64,000 nt of DNA from the NCBI GenBank assembly GCA_006937955.1, contig SSNP01000151.1, forward strand, positions 994,408-1,058,407, given 5' to 3'. Each line of letters starts with the position of its first letter. Position 1 is the first letter of the stretch. The DNA is from Pachypanchax playfairii. Its lineage: Eukaryota; Chordata; Actinopteri; Cyprinodontiformes; Aplocheilidae. The notes beneath the pieces were generated by a model, which worked only from the letters and a program-made list of their open reading frames with translations, was not told where the DNA came from and did not search any database. Shown piece after piece: positions 11,511 through 23,681 of the stretch. Position numbers and translations under genes: made by a program.

Positions 11511-12080
11511 AGAGGCCATTTCATACAAATTTCAGGACTTTGTGGTTATTTCTTAAGTATTAACCAGTAATATGAAACATTTTCTATCTAAAAAAACACC
11601 AGGAAACACTGATTAACAGACCTTTCAATCTGTCTGCGTCAAAATTCGGCTCGTTCCGTCAGGCTTCGGGCAGCAGCTCATTCATATTCATTATTCGAAT
11701 TTGCTAGACTCAGATTGGCTAACAAACTAGCCTATGAGAGCAAGGTATACTGTTTCCTGCCCCGCTGCGCATGGCAACGTCAGATGTCGTGTCTTCTTGT
11801 TTGCTATGCCTTATGCTACAGCTTTTACAGTGGTTTTACAGTGGTTTCAACTGCGGGAGCTGCCGAATACTAACGAACAAAGGAGTTGTGTCGAAACAAG
11901 TACAGGCCATTCGGACTCGGGAGAACTCAGGTTTTATTGCCACCTGCGTAGTTTGAGAGATTAAAACTGAAAGAGAAGTTGTTGACCTGTTTTCACACCC
12001 ATTATGAAGGTAAGAACACCTGTGGAGCTAAAATATTCAACAGAAACCTCAGAAAAACCATTTTTAATGGAAGGGCCTCT
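11511..12080 (+). mobile_element. TTAA-flanked element, family I, copy A (full length)
   Basis: A 570-bp element with inverted AGAGGCC ends, flanked by TTAA at 11507-11510 and 12081-12084. Five more copies or fragments lie in this window. No transposase is present. ATGAAG (12004-12009) is followed by GTAAGAAC, a strong splice donor kept in all copies that include this part. TTAA duplication is known for piggyBac and Kolobok transposons; which applies here is unknown. Confidence 0.88.
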
Positions 12081-12084
12081 TTAA

Positions 12085-13877
12085 AAAAACATATGTCTTC
12101 AGTTAGATTTTTTTGGTCAAATGTTACCAAATGAAAAGTAAACCTAAGTCAATAAACCCATTCTGTGTCAGTGTATCTGGTCACATAAAAAACACTTTAC
12201 CATGGTTTATCTATGCTGATTCATGCAGTCTGTACAATTGAATGACACATCATCCTGCCTGGAAGTGAGACGCTGGAAAAACTGAGTAACATCAAGTTAC
12301 TGAATAAGAGATGGGGAGGCCGGGAAATTAATTAAATAAATAAATAAAAAGATGATGATAGGAACTGAAGAGGGGTTAACGCAAGAAGTTCAATTATATC
12401 ACCATGGTACATCTGGGGACAAAACACTGAAGAAACTGGAGAAACTTTGAAGGTGCCTGACATTTGCTGTGTTAATGATACTGCCTCAGCCAATCAGAAA
12501 GCTGCATTTTTTTGTCACTATTGAGCACAGAGAGAGTGTAATCAAAGGGCAAAAAGAGTCAAATTAGTATGGGGGTATATAGGGAATTTTGGTGATATCA
12601 TATCTTTACATAGAGTTTGATGGCGAATAATATTGCCAAGGTCACATGGTAGAAGTTAAAATATAATATAATTTGTTATAGACCAATTTCTAGTGACCAG
12701 ATGAAAACTGGAATGACATCAGTAGGTCAAAGTATGTTGAAATAGCGAACTATAAAAAAAAGCCAAGATGTGACTTTTTTTTTAGCGTTTACATTCATTT
12801 TCATTTGTACTTTGTTCCCCATTTCTCTTTACTGACATTAAACCACCCACAGGCTGCAAACACAGCAGGAAACAGATGAATGACGTGATGGAGGTGATGA
12901 GCAACACAGGAAAATACTCTAACTGAAAATATGTCGTGCATGTCCATAAGACTGCCAGTAGTGACATTCACATGCTGGTAATTTTGATGAAGGAGTAATG
13001 ACATAAACATGGCATGACATTGCTTGGGTTGTTTTACACTGGCAAAAACAAACAAAAAAAACAAACAAACTGTAGAGCATCAGCCAAAGATCAAATCTGA
13101 TACATAATTCTGCCTTACAAAAGTCATTTTATAAACAATAAATCTATAGTCTCACAGTCAATCAAAGCCTTCTTTATAGTTTTATTGCAAATATTTTGAT
13201 TTTTTAATAACATTTAATAAACTAATGCAGTCTTTTGTTTCGCAGTATACTATCAAGCCACCTAAGGAAGCTTTAGTGAGTTATTGCCTCTATTTTCTTT
13301 ACTGCTACTGCTCATATCCTAATAAATTGATAAGAAATACAGTAAATTAAGATGGAATTGAGAATATGCTTTGCCTAAATTAGTTCACCATTTTCATCAT
13401 TATTTAGGACAATAGCTTTACTCGATTTGACTCTAAGCTCTTCAACCTTGGATGTTACCAGTCCTTCAGATATATTAGCTTCAAAGAAAACTAATACTAA
13501 TAAATACTAGTAAGATTTCCCAATTGTGGAGCTAACACTGCCGGCATTACATTTGGATGATTCAGACATTTCTTTGGTTGTGTGTACAGTCTTATCATTA
13601 ATCACTGCCCTCCATTAACTTCGCAGGGACATTCAACTGCTCTCACAGAGCGTAATTACCAGTGTCATCTGGGTGGAGCAGAAATACTGCTTGTATGATG
13701 AAGACAGACCTTCCATTCCCTTTGTGGGCTTGTGTTAGTTTTTGTTAGTTGGTTAAAAAAAAAGCCTCACATCTTAACTCTGTGCAGCCTGAAACACGCA
13801 TATATGTATAGTTATAGTACATACAAGTTTGCACACTAAAATATGCAACACAAAGGCACATTAACACTCTTACTCAC
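12085..13877. other. sh3pxd2b intron 2, no supported feature
   Basis: Mostly AT-rich sequence. A more complex stretch at about 13600-13740 has no open splice-bordered frame. No transposon ends were seen. Confidence 0.5.
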
Positions 13878-13958
13878 CTGGAGGTCAAAAAACTTGCTGT
13901 AGCGTCTGTAAATGGTTTCTGTGCTACCATCGCTCCAGGACACTTTGATGATGTAAAC
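13878..13958 (-). CDS. sh3pxd2b: sh3pxd2b coding exon 2 (PX domain, first half)
   Basis: This 81-nt exon encodes 27 codons, VYIIKVSWSDGSTETIYRRY then SKFFDLQ. It is flanked by a pyrimidine-rich cttttccag acceptor and a GTGAGTA donor on the minus strand. The RRYSKFFDLQ stretch is the phosphoinositide-contacting core of the PX domain of TKS proteins, which brings the scaffold to membranes rich in PI3P or PI(3,4)P2. Both borders are phase 0, so it splices cleanly between the exons at 16368 and 2157. Intron 1 is about 2.4 kb and intron 2 about 11.6 kb; intron 2 is largely transposon sequence. Confidence 0.92.
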
Positions 13959-16367
13959 CTGGAAAAGCAAATACAGACAATAGCTGTAACAAAAAATTAT
14001 AAAATATACATATCTGTTTGAAAACTCAAACCAAACAGAGCATGACTCCTAAATCTAAGTTGGATTTCATTTAAGTTTCAACTTTCTGGTTCCATTTGGA
14101 TGTGTAGTAATAAAATGGTTGACAATAAAGACAGATAAACACACTTGAGTGGCCAGCATCAGACAGCCGTCAATTTGTCATCTGTTTACAGGATTTCCTA
14201 TTATTGAGCTTTCAAACACATTTGAATCACTTCCTGCTAAAGAGAATCATTATCCTGTACGGATGTAGAAGACTGACTCTTAATGGCTCTTAATGTAACA
14301 CTGCCAAGGCAGGTATTGTCTCAACGGAGGTACATGAAAGAACAGCTATTGATATCCGTAAAAATAGATGCATAAAGATTACATTGTTTAAATTACATAA
14401 TGTACACTGGATGAAATGAAAGCTTATCAATCTAATTTAAAATGACTATTAATATGGTAACACACCTATTCTAATGACTTAAGTCTGGAGGAAAGAAACA
14501 GATTGATTTTACTCTGTTCTTAAAAAATAAAACGGAGAAGAGAGAGGAAAGAAGAGAGAGGAGGGAGTTGATCGGAAACTCCCTGGTGGCTCGCTTTGTC
14601 TGGCTGACTGCTGCTGGCCTTACTCCCAGACCTCCTCTGGGCCTCGTTCTCTCTTCCAGGGCACTAGAGTTAGATATTGCCATGGATGAGAGCAATGCCA
14701 GCAAGAAGGGGCACTGTTTGGATCAAATCAGACAAGTTACATTCCAAACCAAATGTGTGTCTGTTATTGCAACCAACAGAGGTCAATCTGTGCAATCAAT
14801 TCTGGCCAACAATGACAATATAATAGGTTTCTGAATTCACTTTTTTTCCTGATAACAGTCAAAAATTGGACTGGAAATGGTTACTAAACTAAAAAATAGG
14901 CATTAACAGTGGCATTTTACAAAAACCTTAAAAACAACTGTGTTCTGTTTGACTGGGATGAGGGCAAGAGTTTAAAACTACTTTCTGTCCTTGTAAAAAC
15001 ACCTCAAAATTTTGGAAGACTTGCGATGTCAGGCCTGTGTAAGAGAATACGAGCATCAAACAACATGGGTTACACCAGAGAGTACATAGACAGATTGAAA
15101 AGATGCGGGACAACGAGTACGCAGCGTCTCTGGCCACTAACACTCACAGCACTCAAACGCCTGTTGGTTCCAGGTTTAATTTTCACACGTACAAAGTCTG
15201 GCTGCAAACCAGCAGGACACACTGTGGACAGACACAAACACCCCGCCATGTCCTCAGCTGCGTCTCTCGTTTTTGAACTACTGCCTCATATGATGCAGTT
15301 TATACTGACTTGGTTGCATGAAAATTCCTGCACATTTGGCTGCTCCCGCTGCTAAAAGTGCTAAAAGCTCAATTGTTTAGGAAGTGAAGAAAAGTTAGAA
15401 ATGATTCTTTGTCCTTTGGACATTCTTGTCTACCCACTCTGTAGGGATGGTAAGAATCGAAAAAATGATCCCAATCTTCTTCATTCCCTCAGAACTACAG
15501 CAGTGGAATACAAAATCTTTTCTAACCGGTGTTCTGCATAATTTCATCTTTATAATTGACCTTTGCTGGCACTAATTCAAACTAGACAGCCACAAGCCAA
15601 CCAATGTGCCAATACATGACACATGTTGATAATTATAGATCCATTCCATCTATGAACACTGCTGTCACTATGGTGGTTTAAGCAAATCTCTTGTTTATCC
15701 TTCTTGGCCACTCTTGCCTGCAGGCCTGTTTTGCAGAGTTAATTACAGGAAGTGATGCATGACAAAGCCTGATATGCCACTGGAGGGTTAGCAGACACAC
15801 CAATTAACCTGGAGTGTTTTCTGAGGCCTTTGGCAAAAGTGAAACCAGACAGAAACACAGACAGAAGTGAGATTTTGATTTCTCTTTTGTTGAAGCTCTG
15901 CAATGCAAATATTCATAAAAACACGTGATACTGAAAGTCACTTCTAAATATGCAGACAGGGAGGGGTGGGTCGTAGGTCACATGGACCAAATAATACCTA
16001 AATCCCACAACAGGGACTTTAAATTCATTACACTCAGTTATTTCTGACAACAATGAACAGACATGAGTTATTATCTCCTTATTCCGTTGAACGTTTGCAT
16101 CTAATGGTCTGAAAAGGTCTTTCTACTAACTCTATTTATTTATTTATTTATTTACATGAATCTCAGCCGTACAAGATTGATACAAGGAATTTAAAAACAT
16201 CATATAGTCAGTCTTGTTGGGCCCCTCCTGGCTGGGTAAAATGTAATTTGACACTCTCTTTGTTTTTACTTTTTCCCTGCAGTTAAGCAGTAAGAACGGC
16301 AGAATAACCTCATTCTGTTGCTCAGTATACAGCAAAGTGCTGCTGTGTGTGTCCAAAAAAGCCTTAC
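13959..16367. other. sh3pxd2b intron 1
   Basis: Intron between coding exons 1 and 2 on the minus strand. It contains a short (TTTA)n run at about 16132-16153. The open frames at 14568-14834 and 14909-15355 show no recognisable protein and no flanking splice signals and are taken as chance. Confidence 0.6.
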
Positions 16368-16439
16368 GTAGTGTTTGCTCGGAGTCCTTCGCTTCTGGAC
16401 GTCTTGGACGGTGACTTCTTGCACGGTGCGCCGTGGCAT
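16368..16439 (-). CDS. sh3pxd2b: sh3pxd2b coding exon 1 (TKS4 N-terminus)
   Basis: This exon encodes 24 residues from the start codon (complement of 16437-16439): MPRRTVQEVTVQDVQKRR, then TPSKHY. It ends with TAC next to a GTAAGG splice donor. The N-terminus MPRR...V.VQDVQKRR...KHY is what I know of TKS4 (SH3PXD2B); the paralogue TKS5 starts differently, so 2b is preferred. TKS4 is a cytoplasmic PX/SH3 scaffold and Src substrate that works in podosomes and invadopodia and in NADPH-oxidase organisation. The exon lies at the edge of a CpG-rich stretch, as expected for a first exon. It joins in phase 0 to the exon at 13878-13958. Paralogue assignment is by recognition only. Confidence 0.88.
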
Positions 16440-16820
16440 GATGTCCGCTCCTTCACGTACCCGTTACAATCAAAATTAAAAATCCCTGGAAGTTTCTTAC
16501 GAGCGATCCCACTCGATTAGGAAAGTTTTCACCGTGGCTTCTCTTTTGTCATCCGCGCTGTTCGGGTCCGTGAAAACACCGTTTCCGTAAAACTACGTCA
16601 AATGTTCTGTTCAGCCTTCAGCTTCTCTTAGGTCTACGGATCCCTCCTCCGCTCCTTTCTTTTTCTTCTTACGCCTGGTCCCGGCTCGCTGACGGCTCCA
16701 ACCAAACTCCCAGCCTGTCCCAGCCCGCCCACTCCCATTTGAGCAGCTGGAAAGCTCCACTCCACTTTGCTTTGTGGACCAACCCAGCGTCACGTCACAG
16801 CAAATCACCGCCTGCCAGTG
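16440..16820 (-). promoter_or_regulatory. sh3pxd2b: GC-rich 5' UTR and probable promoter of sh3pxd2b
   Basis: Sequence upstream of the sh3pxd2b start codon (higher coordinates) is clearly richer in G, C and CpG than the surrounding DNA and contains CRE-like ACGTCA blocks (for example near 16590 and 16790). It falls back to AT-rich sequence after about 16830. No TATA box or start site can be fixed by eye; a CpG-type promoter is inferred from position and composition. Confidence 0.5.
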
Positions 16821-16849
16821 ATCTGATCAAGTTCTGTTAAAACATCATG

Positions 16850-16877
16850 AAACAAACAAACAAACAAACAAACAAAA
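16850..16877. repeat. (AAAC)n microsatellite
   Basis: Seven AAAC-type units just upstream of the sh3pxd2b promoter region. Confidence 0.9.
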
Positions 16878-18477
16878 GCTTGGCTGTGGAAGGACAGACT
16901 ATCCAGTTTAATGAATATCTCTGTTATTGCGCCTCAGTCAGAGGTTTGGTGCTCATGTGCTTTTGTTTCTTTCTACATCATTTGATTTTCAAAAATCTGT
17001 AAAGCCATTAGAGGGACCTTCAAGATTTCCAGACAAAACTTCCGATTCGCCACATGCACCATATTGTATAAACAGTTTAGTGTTATTCTCTGTTACATAT
17101 TTCTTACAAAGTAGTAACAGTGAATACATTTAAGTTTTTGTCCGCATTCTTTAGCAAATTTGCTTGATGTTTAATGTTAATCCACACAATAAATGATTTT
17201 AGCAGACAGCTGTTTTTATTTTGCTTTAATAAGTTGTTTTCTGGACAGCCAAACCATTTCTATGTTTTTTTATATTCATGAGATGACAGTTTAAGTGTTG
17301 TACCTATAGCTCAAATGCATAATTCAGATATTATGAAGTGGGATTATGTAAAAAAAAGAAGTTGTTAATGTTTCATACCTTACTTTTTGTACACAGCCCT
17401 TTACGGTTCACTTTACAGACAATATGTCCTTTTACTGTTTTTTAACAGGTGAGAATGATATTTAGTCTTTAAACTGATGGGAAATGAATTGATAATATGA
17501 TGTAAACTTTTTCAAAATACATTTTAGAGCGCAGAAAGTAAAGATATTAAGACTCCTTCACGTAATATTCTTATTTTATTTTGTTTTTGATGTGATAACA
17601 GGTAGTGATGAGTGAAGACAAAAAATTGGTTTACTATACATTTTCTTGGTACCTGGATTTTATGAAAACTCATTTACTGTTTAGTTTGAATTTACCAAGA
17701 TAGCTTGTTGCTGTCATCTGTGAAATGTGACGTTTTTATTCTATATTGGAATTAGATTTTATCTCAGAGCTTTGTTACAAAATAGCTCCATCTTCTGGTA
17801 TATTGCTCCCATTACATTAACACTCTATGTGGCCGTTCTCTCTTGTGGGATTCAAGGGACTTTGCCAAAGTCCCTTTGGTAGATCTAGTGTGGTACTAAG
17901 AGGAATTTATTAATCTGCATAGGCTGCAACTAAAGACACTATGGAACACTTTACATCACTTGCATAAAGTTTTGCATAAAAAGATGAAGAATTTGATTGG
18001 GTAGGGGGTAGAGCTTGATTTCCCATAGCTACTGTGGGTAGTGGGCTCACTTTTAATGCATTCTCTTCCCATTTGATATTTCCACTTTTTTGAGGGGATG
18101 TGAAGTCAGTATCTTTTCCTTCAAAGTAAGAAATCTTATCAGTGTAGGATGGTATTTTGCAAGCACAGGGTAGGGATGTGCATGCCGTAGATTTTGACAA
18201 CTGAACTGTGGCATTTAGGGCAAAAAAACGGCATTAGTGTGCAAGAAAGCTTCTCCCAAACTTCAAATCCATCAGTCTCGATAATCACCCATGGCTTTAA
18301 GGGTGCTTAATTTAGGCTCTGTGAGCTAATCTAATTATTACTAATTTTTACAATTATATTAAAGTTTATGATACACCCTGAATTTTCACTATGTCTAAGT
18401 AACAGGAGTGATGGACAAGAAAAGTTTTCACACTTTGGGGTATTTGGATAACACTTTCGGTAACACAAAAGGAAATG
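16878..18477. other. Intergenic, no gene seen
   Basis: AT-rich sequence upstream of sh3pxd2b. The only structure noted is a perfect 11-bp-arm hairpin at 17854-17876. Confidence 0.55.
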
Positions 18478-18657
18478 TACACTCACCGGCCACTTTATTA
18501 GGTACACCTGTCCAACTGCTCGTTAACAATAATAATAATAAACTTTATTTATATAGCACCTTTCACAGATAAAAATCACAAAGTGCTTCACAATGGATTC
18601 AATAAACAGCATAAACAGTAAAAGATAAAAAAAATAATAATCACGCCAAAAGTCCAG

Positions 18658-20937
18658 TCAACCAAAAGCGCGCCCAAATAAAAGTGTCTTCAGCTGCCTT
18701 TTAAAAGAATCAACAGTGTCAGCCTCACGAAGGGGCAAAGGTAGGGCATTCCACAGATTTGGAGCCACGGCCTGAAAGGATCGATCTCCTCTGGTTTTAC
18801 AGCGAGTATTTGGAACCGTGAGGAGGTTCTGGTCTGAAGGTCGGAGCGAGCGACCAGATATGTACGAGTGAAGGAGATCACAAATATATTTTGGAGCCTG
18901 CCCATGCAAGGCTCTGAAGGTCAAAACGAGAATTTTAAAATCAATTCGAAATTTAATGGAGAGCCAGTGCAGAGAAGACAACACTGGCGTGATATGTGAC
19001 CACCTGCTGGACCCGGTTAAAAGTCTTGCAGCAGCATTTTGGACTCGCTGAAGACGATCAATAGCATTTTTGTTAAAACATGTAAAAAAAGAATTACAAT
19101 AATCTAAACGAGAAGAAATAAAAGCATGAGTCACCAACTCCAAGTCAGTGTTTGATAAAACTGTCTTCAATTTTGCAATATTTCTTAGATGATAAAAACA
19201 ATTTTTGACCAAAAGTCTTGAATGTTTGTCCAGAGACAGAGACTGGTCAAACCAAACACCAAGATTTCTGATGCTCGACTGGACAGAAGAGCCCAAAGAA
19301 CCAAGATGACTCCTAATAAAAGAGATTTTCTGCTCCGGAGCAATTATCAAAGTCTCCGTCTTATCAGAGTTTAACTGAAGGCAGTTTTCTGTGAGCCAGG
19401 TTTTCACACTTGACAGACAGTCCGTTAAGTCTGACAGTTTATGCAACTCTGACTCTTTAAAATAAACATACAATTGAATGTCATCAGCGTAGAGGTGATA
19501 GGACACATGTTTAAAATGGCTGATGATTTTGCCGAGAGGGCTGATGTATAATAAAAACAAAATCGGACCCAAGACTGACCCTTGCGGAACACCATACAAC
19601 AATGGGGTGGCTTCAGACATAATGTTATTCACACACACAGAGAAAGTACGATTTGTCAAATAAGAAGAAAACCACTCTAAGACCGTTCCGGAAATACCAA
19701 AGTCAGTGTTCAATCTCTGTAACAAAAGTTTATGATCCAAAGTATCAAAGGCTGCAGATAAGTCCAATGGGACCAAAACTGAATACTGACCAGAGTCAGC
19801 GGCCATCCGAATGTCACTAGACACTCTTAACAGCGCAGTCTCAGTAGAGTGCATCTTACGAAAGCCAGACTGGAATTTGTCCAACATTTCATTTTGGTCC
19901 AAAAATGCAGTGAGCTGCTGCGCAACGACTTTCTCTAGGACTTTGGAGAGAAAGGGAAATTTTGATATGGGCCGATAATTACCAGGCTCCGTTGGGTCCA
20001 AGTTGGGTTTCTTTAAAATTGGACTTATGGCTGCTTGTTTAAAAAAGCTCGAAACCAACCCAGTAGAAAGGGAAACATTTATGATGCTGACAACATATGG
20101 AGCAACAACATCAGTGACTTTGTAAAACAAAGTTGTAGGTAATACATCAAAAGGACAAGACGAGGGTTTCATTTTCCTCAGTAACACCATAACATCCTCC
20201 AAAGTCACGAGAGAAAACACAGACCAGAAGCAAGTAAAAGAAGAGACACAGGACATGCTCGCATTAAACGGATTCACATTTTGTCTGATCTCTTCCACTT
20301 TTGCCACAAAATATGCTAGAAACTTATTACAGTCATCAATGGTGAAGATAGGCACAGGAGGAGCCGAAGGTGACACAATTCTCTGGATTGTATCAAAGAC
20401 TACTTTGGGGTTTTGCTTATTCATATTTACAAGGTTAGCAAAGTAGGTAGACCTGGCATGCTTGATCATATCATTTAAGGATGCAGTCATCTCCTTTAAC
20501 TGCAACCTATGGACCTCCAATTTTGTGGATTTAAATAGGCGCTCCACTTTTCGACAAGATCTCCTGAATGAGGCAATCTCTTCATTTAGCCACGGCTGGG
20601 ACTTTTTAGACAAAACAATTTTTCGCTTTACTGGTGCCACCATGTCCAGCACTGACTCACACTGGTCATTAAAGCAATTCATATATGTTTCTGCATCATG
20701 AACATCATCAAGACAAGGCTGAAATTCTTCAGAAAATTGAGTAACAGCAGATTGGTTTATAAAACGCTTCTGACAGACCCTATCTTTAGTGTAAATGTCC
20801 ACTTTAAAAGACACATTAAAATACACAGAACAATGGTCAGACACATGAACATCCACCACATTTAGACAATCAATGTCCAGGCCAAAGGAGAAAACTAAAT
20901 CTAAAGTGTGGCCTTTTTTATGTGTTGGACCAGTCAC
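18658..20937 (-). pseudogene. LINE ORF, 3' part: endonuclease end and reverse transcriptase
   Basis: This uninterrupted 759-codon frame begins with the endonuclease tail (GPTHKKGHTLDLV...VHVSDHC). The reverse transcriptase follows: YRPISKFPFLSKVLEK, FRKMHSTETALLRVS, LDLSAAFDTLDH, GVPQGSVLGPILFLLY and YADD at residues 483-486 (19480-19491). The C-terminus is AARLLTGSSRWSHITPV, SLHWLSIKFRI and WNALPLPLREADTVDSFKRQ. Catalytic motifs are intact, so only the upstream shift seems to disable the element. The internal methionine start is just the first ATG after the shift. Confidence 0.92.
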
Positions 20938-22034
20938 ATGCTGCTTAAAAAGAAATGAGTCAGTGAGTGCAAAAACTCAGATGCAGCAGGACAAGAGGAG
21001 TAATTTATGTGAAGATTAAAGTCCCCAAGAATCAGCACTCTGTCCAATTTAATTATCGAGGATAAAAAGTCAGAAAATTCACTAAGAAACTCACGTGCAG
21101 GACCAGGGGGTCTGTAGATAAGAACACAATAAAAAGATTGAGTATTTCCCACCTTAGTCAACTGAAGCTCGAAAGACTTATAGGGCTCCGGCTTCATTTG
21201 TCTGCACGGAAAGTTGTCCTTGTAAATGAGGGCCAGACCACCTCCACGCTGGGCAATCCGTGGTGTCCCGACCGCAGAGCAGTTTGCAGGACAGACCTCA
21301 TTCAGATGAATAAACCCCTGTTCTTTTTGCCAAGTCTCAGTCAGGGCCATAAAATCCAGGCACTCGCTTGAGAATAAGTCACTCAGAAAATGCGCCTTGT
21401 TCGCGATGGAACGCGTGTTGAGAAGAGCAAAACGTATCGGTTGTGCGCGCTCAGCTGGAGATGAACGCTGACTCGCACGGCATCTCGAAGCAACCAGGGT
21501 GGTATCCTCCAACACGACGGCCCGCAGGATGAGCTCATGCGGGCGGGGACGCCGGGCCGGTCGAGCCGGAAAGCAATGATCCAACTGCAACAGCAGGGGC
21601 GGGGAGCCCAGTACTAGCGGCGTGAGGGCTGCATCCACACTGGGGTCGTGCACAGGAACCCGCAGCAAACAACGCGGACCACCAGATGATCCGGGCCCGG
21701 TGTCCCAGGGCGTACACCCCCTCAGCTTCCTCTGCCTGGACTGTACACCAGCCCGGGAACCCCTCTTCCTTCTGCGGCCTCGGCGTTTGGTGACCAGTAG
21801 GCACTCCAAAGTGGACGCATCGCACTCAAAAGGTGGCAGGAAGGACTCCTTGTGTGTAGCCCAGGTAACACACACTGTTTTCATCTGCTCTTGAATGGAA
21901 AAAAGAGCTTGGCGATCATACCGAATGACAGCAGAGATAAAGATTTTTGTTGACTGATTTAATATAGCAACATACAGTATAATGCTGCACACACAAAAAT
22001 CCGACAGAGCAGAGCAGCCCAACATGGGCGCCAT
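20934..22034 (-). pseudogene. LINE ORF, 5' part: leader and endonuclease
   Basis: This 366-codon frame has a basic, low-complexity N-terminal part (RRGRRRKRGSR near residues 85-95). From about residue 200 it is an apurinic-type endonuclease: LLNTRSIANK, ALTETW, GGGLALIYK, YRPPGP and ILGDFNLHI near residue 333. It ends early because of a single-base shift near 20950-20975; the rest of the endonuclease (VSDHC) is in the next frame. The endonuclease nicks target DNA to prime reverse transcription. Confidence 0.88.
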
Positions 22035-22162
22035 CTTTGATATTCATAAGATGACACTTAACACTTAATTTCTAATCAGCCAATCACATGGCGGCAACTC
22101 AGTGCATTTAGTCATGTACACATGGTCAACACAATCTCCTGCAGTTCAAACCGAGCATCAGT

Positions 22163-23145
22163 ATGGGGAAGAAAGGTGATTTGAGTGACTTTGAACGTGG
22201 CATGGTTGTTGGTGCCAGAATGGCTGGTCTGAGTATTTCAGAAACTGCTGATCTACTGGGATTTTCACGTACAACCATTACAGAGAATGGTCCGAAAAAG
22301 AAAAAATATCCAGTGAGCGGCAGTTCTGTGGGCGGAAATGCCTTGTTGATGCCAGAGGTCAGAGGAGAATGGCCAGACTGGTTCGAGCTGATAGAAAGGG
22401 AACAGTGACTCAAATAACCACTCGTTACAACCAAGGTAGGCAGAAGAGCATCTCTGAACGCACAGTACGTCGAACTTTGAGGCAGATGGGCTACAGCAGC
22501 AGAAGACCACGCCGGGTGCCACTCCTTTCAGCTAAGAACAGGAAACTGAGGCTACAATTTGCACAAGCTCATCGAAATTGGACAATAGAAGATTGGAAAA
22601 ACGTTGCCTAGTCTGATGAGTCTCGATTTCTGCTGCGACATTCGGATGGTAGGGTCAGAATTTGGCGTCAACAACATGAAAGCATGGATCCATCCTGCCT
22701 TGTATCAACGGTTCAGGCTGGTGGTGGTGGTGTAATGGTGTGGGGAATATTTTCTTGGCACTCTTTGGGTCCCTTGGTACCAATTGAGCATCGTTACAAC
22801 GCCACAGCCTACCTGAGTATTGTTACTGACCATGTCCATCCCTTTATGACCACAATGTACCCAACTTCTGATGGCTACTTTCAGCAGGATAATGCGCCAT
22901 GTCATAAAGCTGGAATCATCTCGGACTGGTTTCTTGAACATGACAATGAGTTCACTGTACTCAAATGGCCTCCAAAGTCACCAGATCTCAATCCAATAGA
23001 GCATCTTTGGGATGTGGTGGAACGGGAGATTCGCATCATGGATGTGCAGCCGACAAATCTGCGCCAACTGTGTGATGCCATCATGTCAATATGGACCAAA
23101 CTCTCTGAGGAATGCTTCCAGCACCTTGTTGAATCTATGCCATGA
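22163..23145 (+). pseudogene. Decayed Tc1 transposase
   Basis: The frame starts MGKKGDLSDFERGMVVGARM and shows the N-terminal helix-turn-helix (ISETADLLGFSRTTI). A small deletion near 22278 shifts the frame. It resumes at 22369 (RRTLRQMGYSSRRPRRVPLL) and stops at a TAG (22609-22611) where the family has the W of the WSDES catalytic motif. It reopens at 22684 and carries the second aspartate (FQQDNAPCH) and the glutamate block (SPDLNPIEHLWD). So the DDE core is recognisable but broken by at least one frameshift and one nonsense change. Confidence 0.93.
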
Positions 23146-23267
23146 AGAATTGAGGCAGTTCTGAAGGCAAAAGGGGGTCCAACCCGTTACTAGCATGGTG
23201 TACCTAATAAAGTGGCCGGTGAGTGTATAATAATAATAATGCCCTGAATCATAAGCCAAACTCTTAA

Positions 23268-23677
23268 AGAGGCCCTTCCATTAAAAACGGTTTTTCTGAG
23301 GTTTCTGTTGAATATTTTAGCTCCACAGGTGTTCTTACCTTCATAGTGCTTGCTAAAAGCTGTAGCATACGACGTAGCAAACAGGAAGACACAACGTCTG
23401 ACGTTGCCATGTGCAGAGGGGCAGGAAACAGTGTACCTTGCTCTCATAGGCTAGTTTGTTAGCCAGTCTGAGTCCAGCAAATTAGAATAATGAATATGAA
23501 CTAGCTTCTGCCGAAGCCTGATGGAACGAGCCGGAACCACCCAAATTTTAATGCAGGCAGATTGAAAGGTCTGTTAATCAGTGTTTCCTAATGTTTTTAG
23601 ATATAAAATGTTTCATATTACAGGTTAATATTTAAGAAATAGCCACAAAGTCCTGAAATTTGTAAGAAATGGCCTCT
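23268..23677 (-). mobile_element. TTAA element, family I, copy B (internally deleted)
   Basis: A 410-bp copy in reverse orientation with AGAGGCC ends and TTAA on both sides (23264-23267, 23678-23681). It lacks about 160 bp after the splice-donor region, but ATGAAG/GTAAGAAC is kept (minus strand, about 23335-23345). Confidence 0.88.
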
Positions 23678-23681
23678 TTAA

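Larger units (their letters stand above)
18529..22057 (-). mobile_element. Nearly full-length L2-like LINE
   Basis: The minus-strand LINE has its 3' end at the left: a GCTATATAAATAAAG motif followed by a (TTA)n tail. It carries a long endonuclease-reverse transcriptase frame broken by one shift. It sits inside the Tc1 element. TTAACA is found at both borders (18523-18528 and 22058-22063) and may be its target duplication. The clade call (L2/CR1 group) is from the reverse transcriptase sequence and tail type. Confidence 0.9.
18480..23225 (+). mobile_element. Tc1-type transposon interrupted by an L2-like LINE
   Basis: Perfect inverted repeats of about 29 bp (beginning CACTCACCGGCCACTTTATT) lie at both ends, flanked by TA at 18478-18479 and 23226-23227. 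The left 43 bp are cut off from the rest by a 3.5-kb LINE. Removing the LINE leaves about 1.2 kb, a normal Tc1 length. I recognise the ends as a common teleost Tc1 family. Confidence 0.95.

Noticed and set aside
14909..15355. A 148-codon plus-strand frame in sh3pxd2b intron 1
   Set aside because: No motif, no splice signals that fit, and antisense to the host gene; taken as chance.
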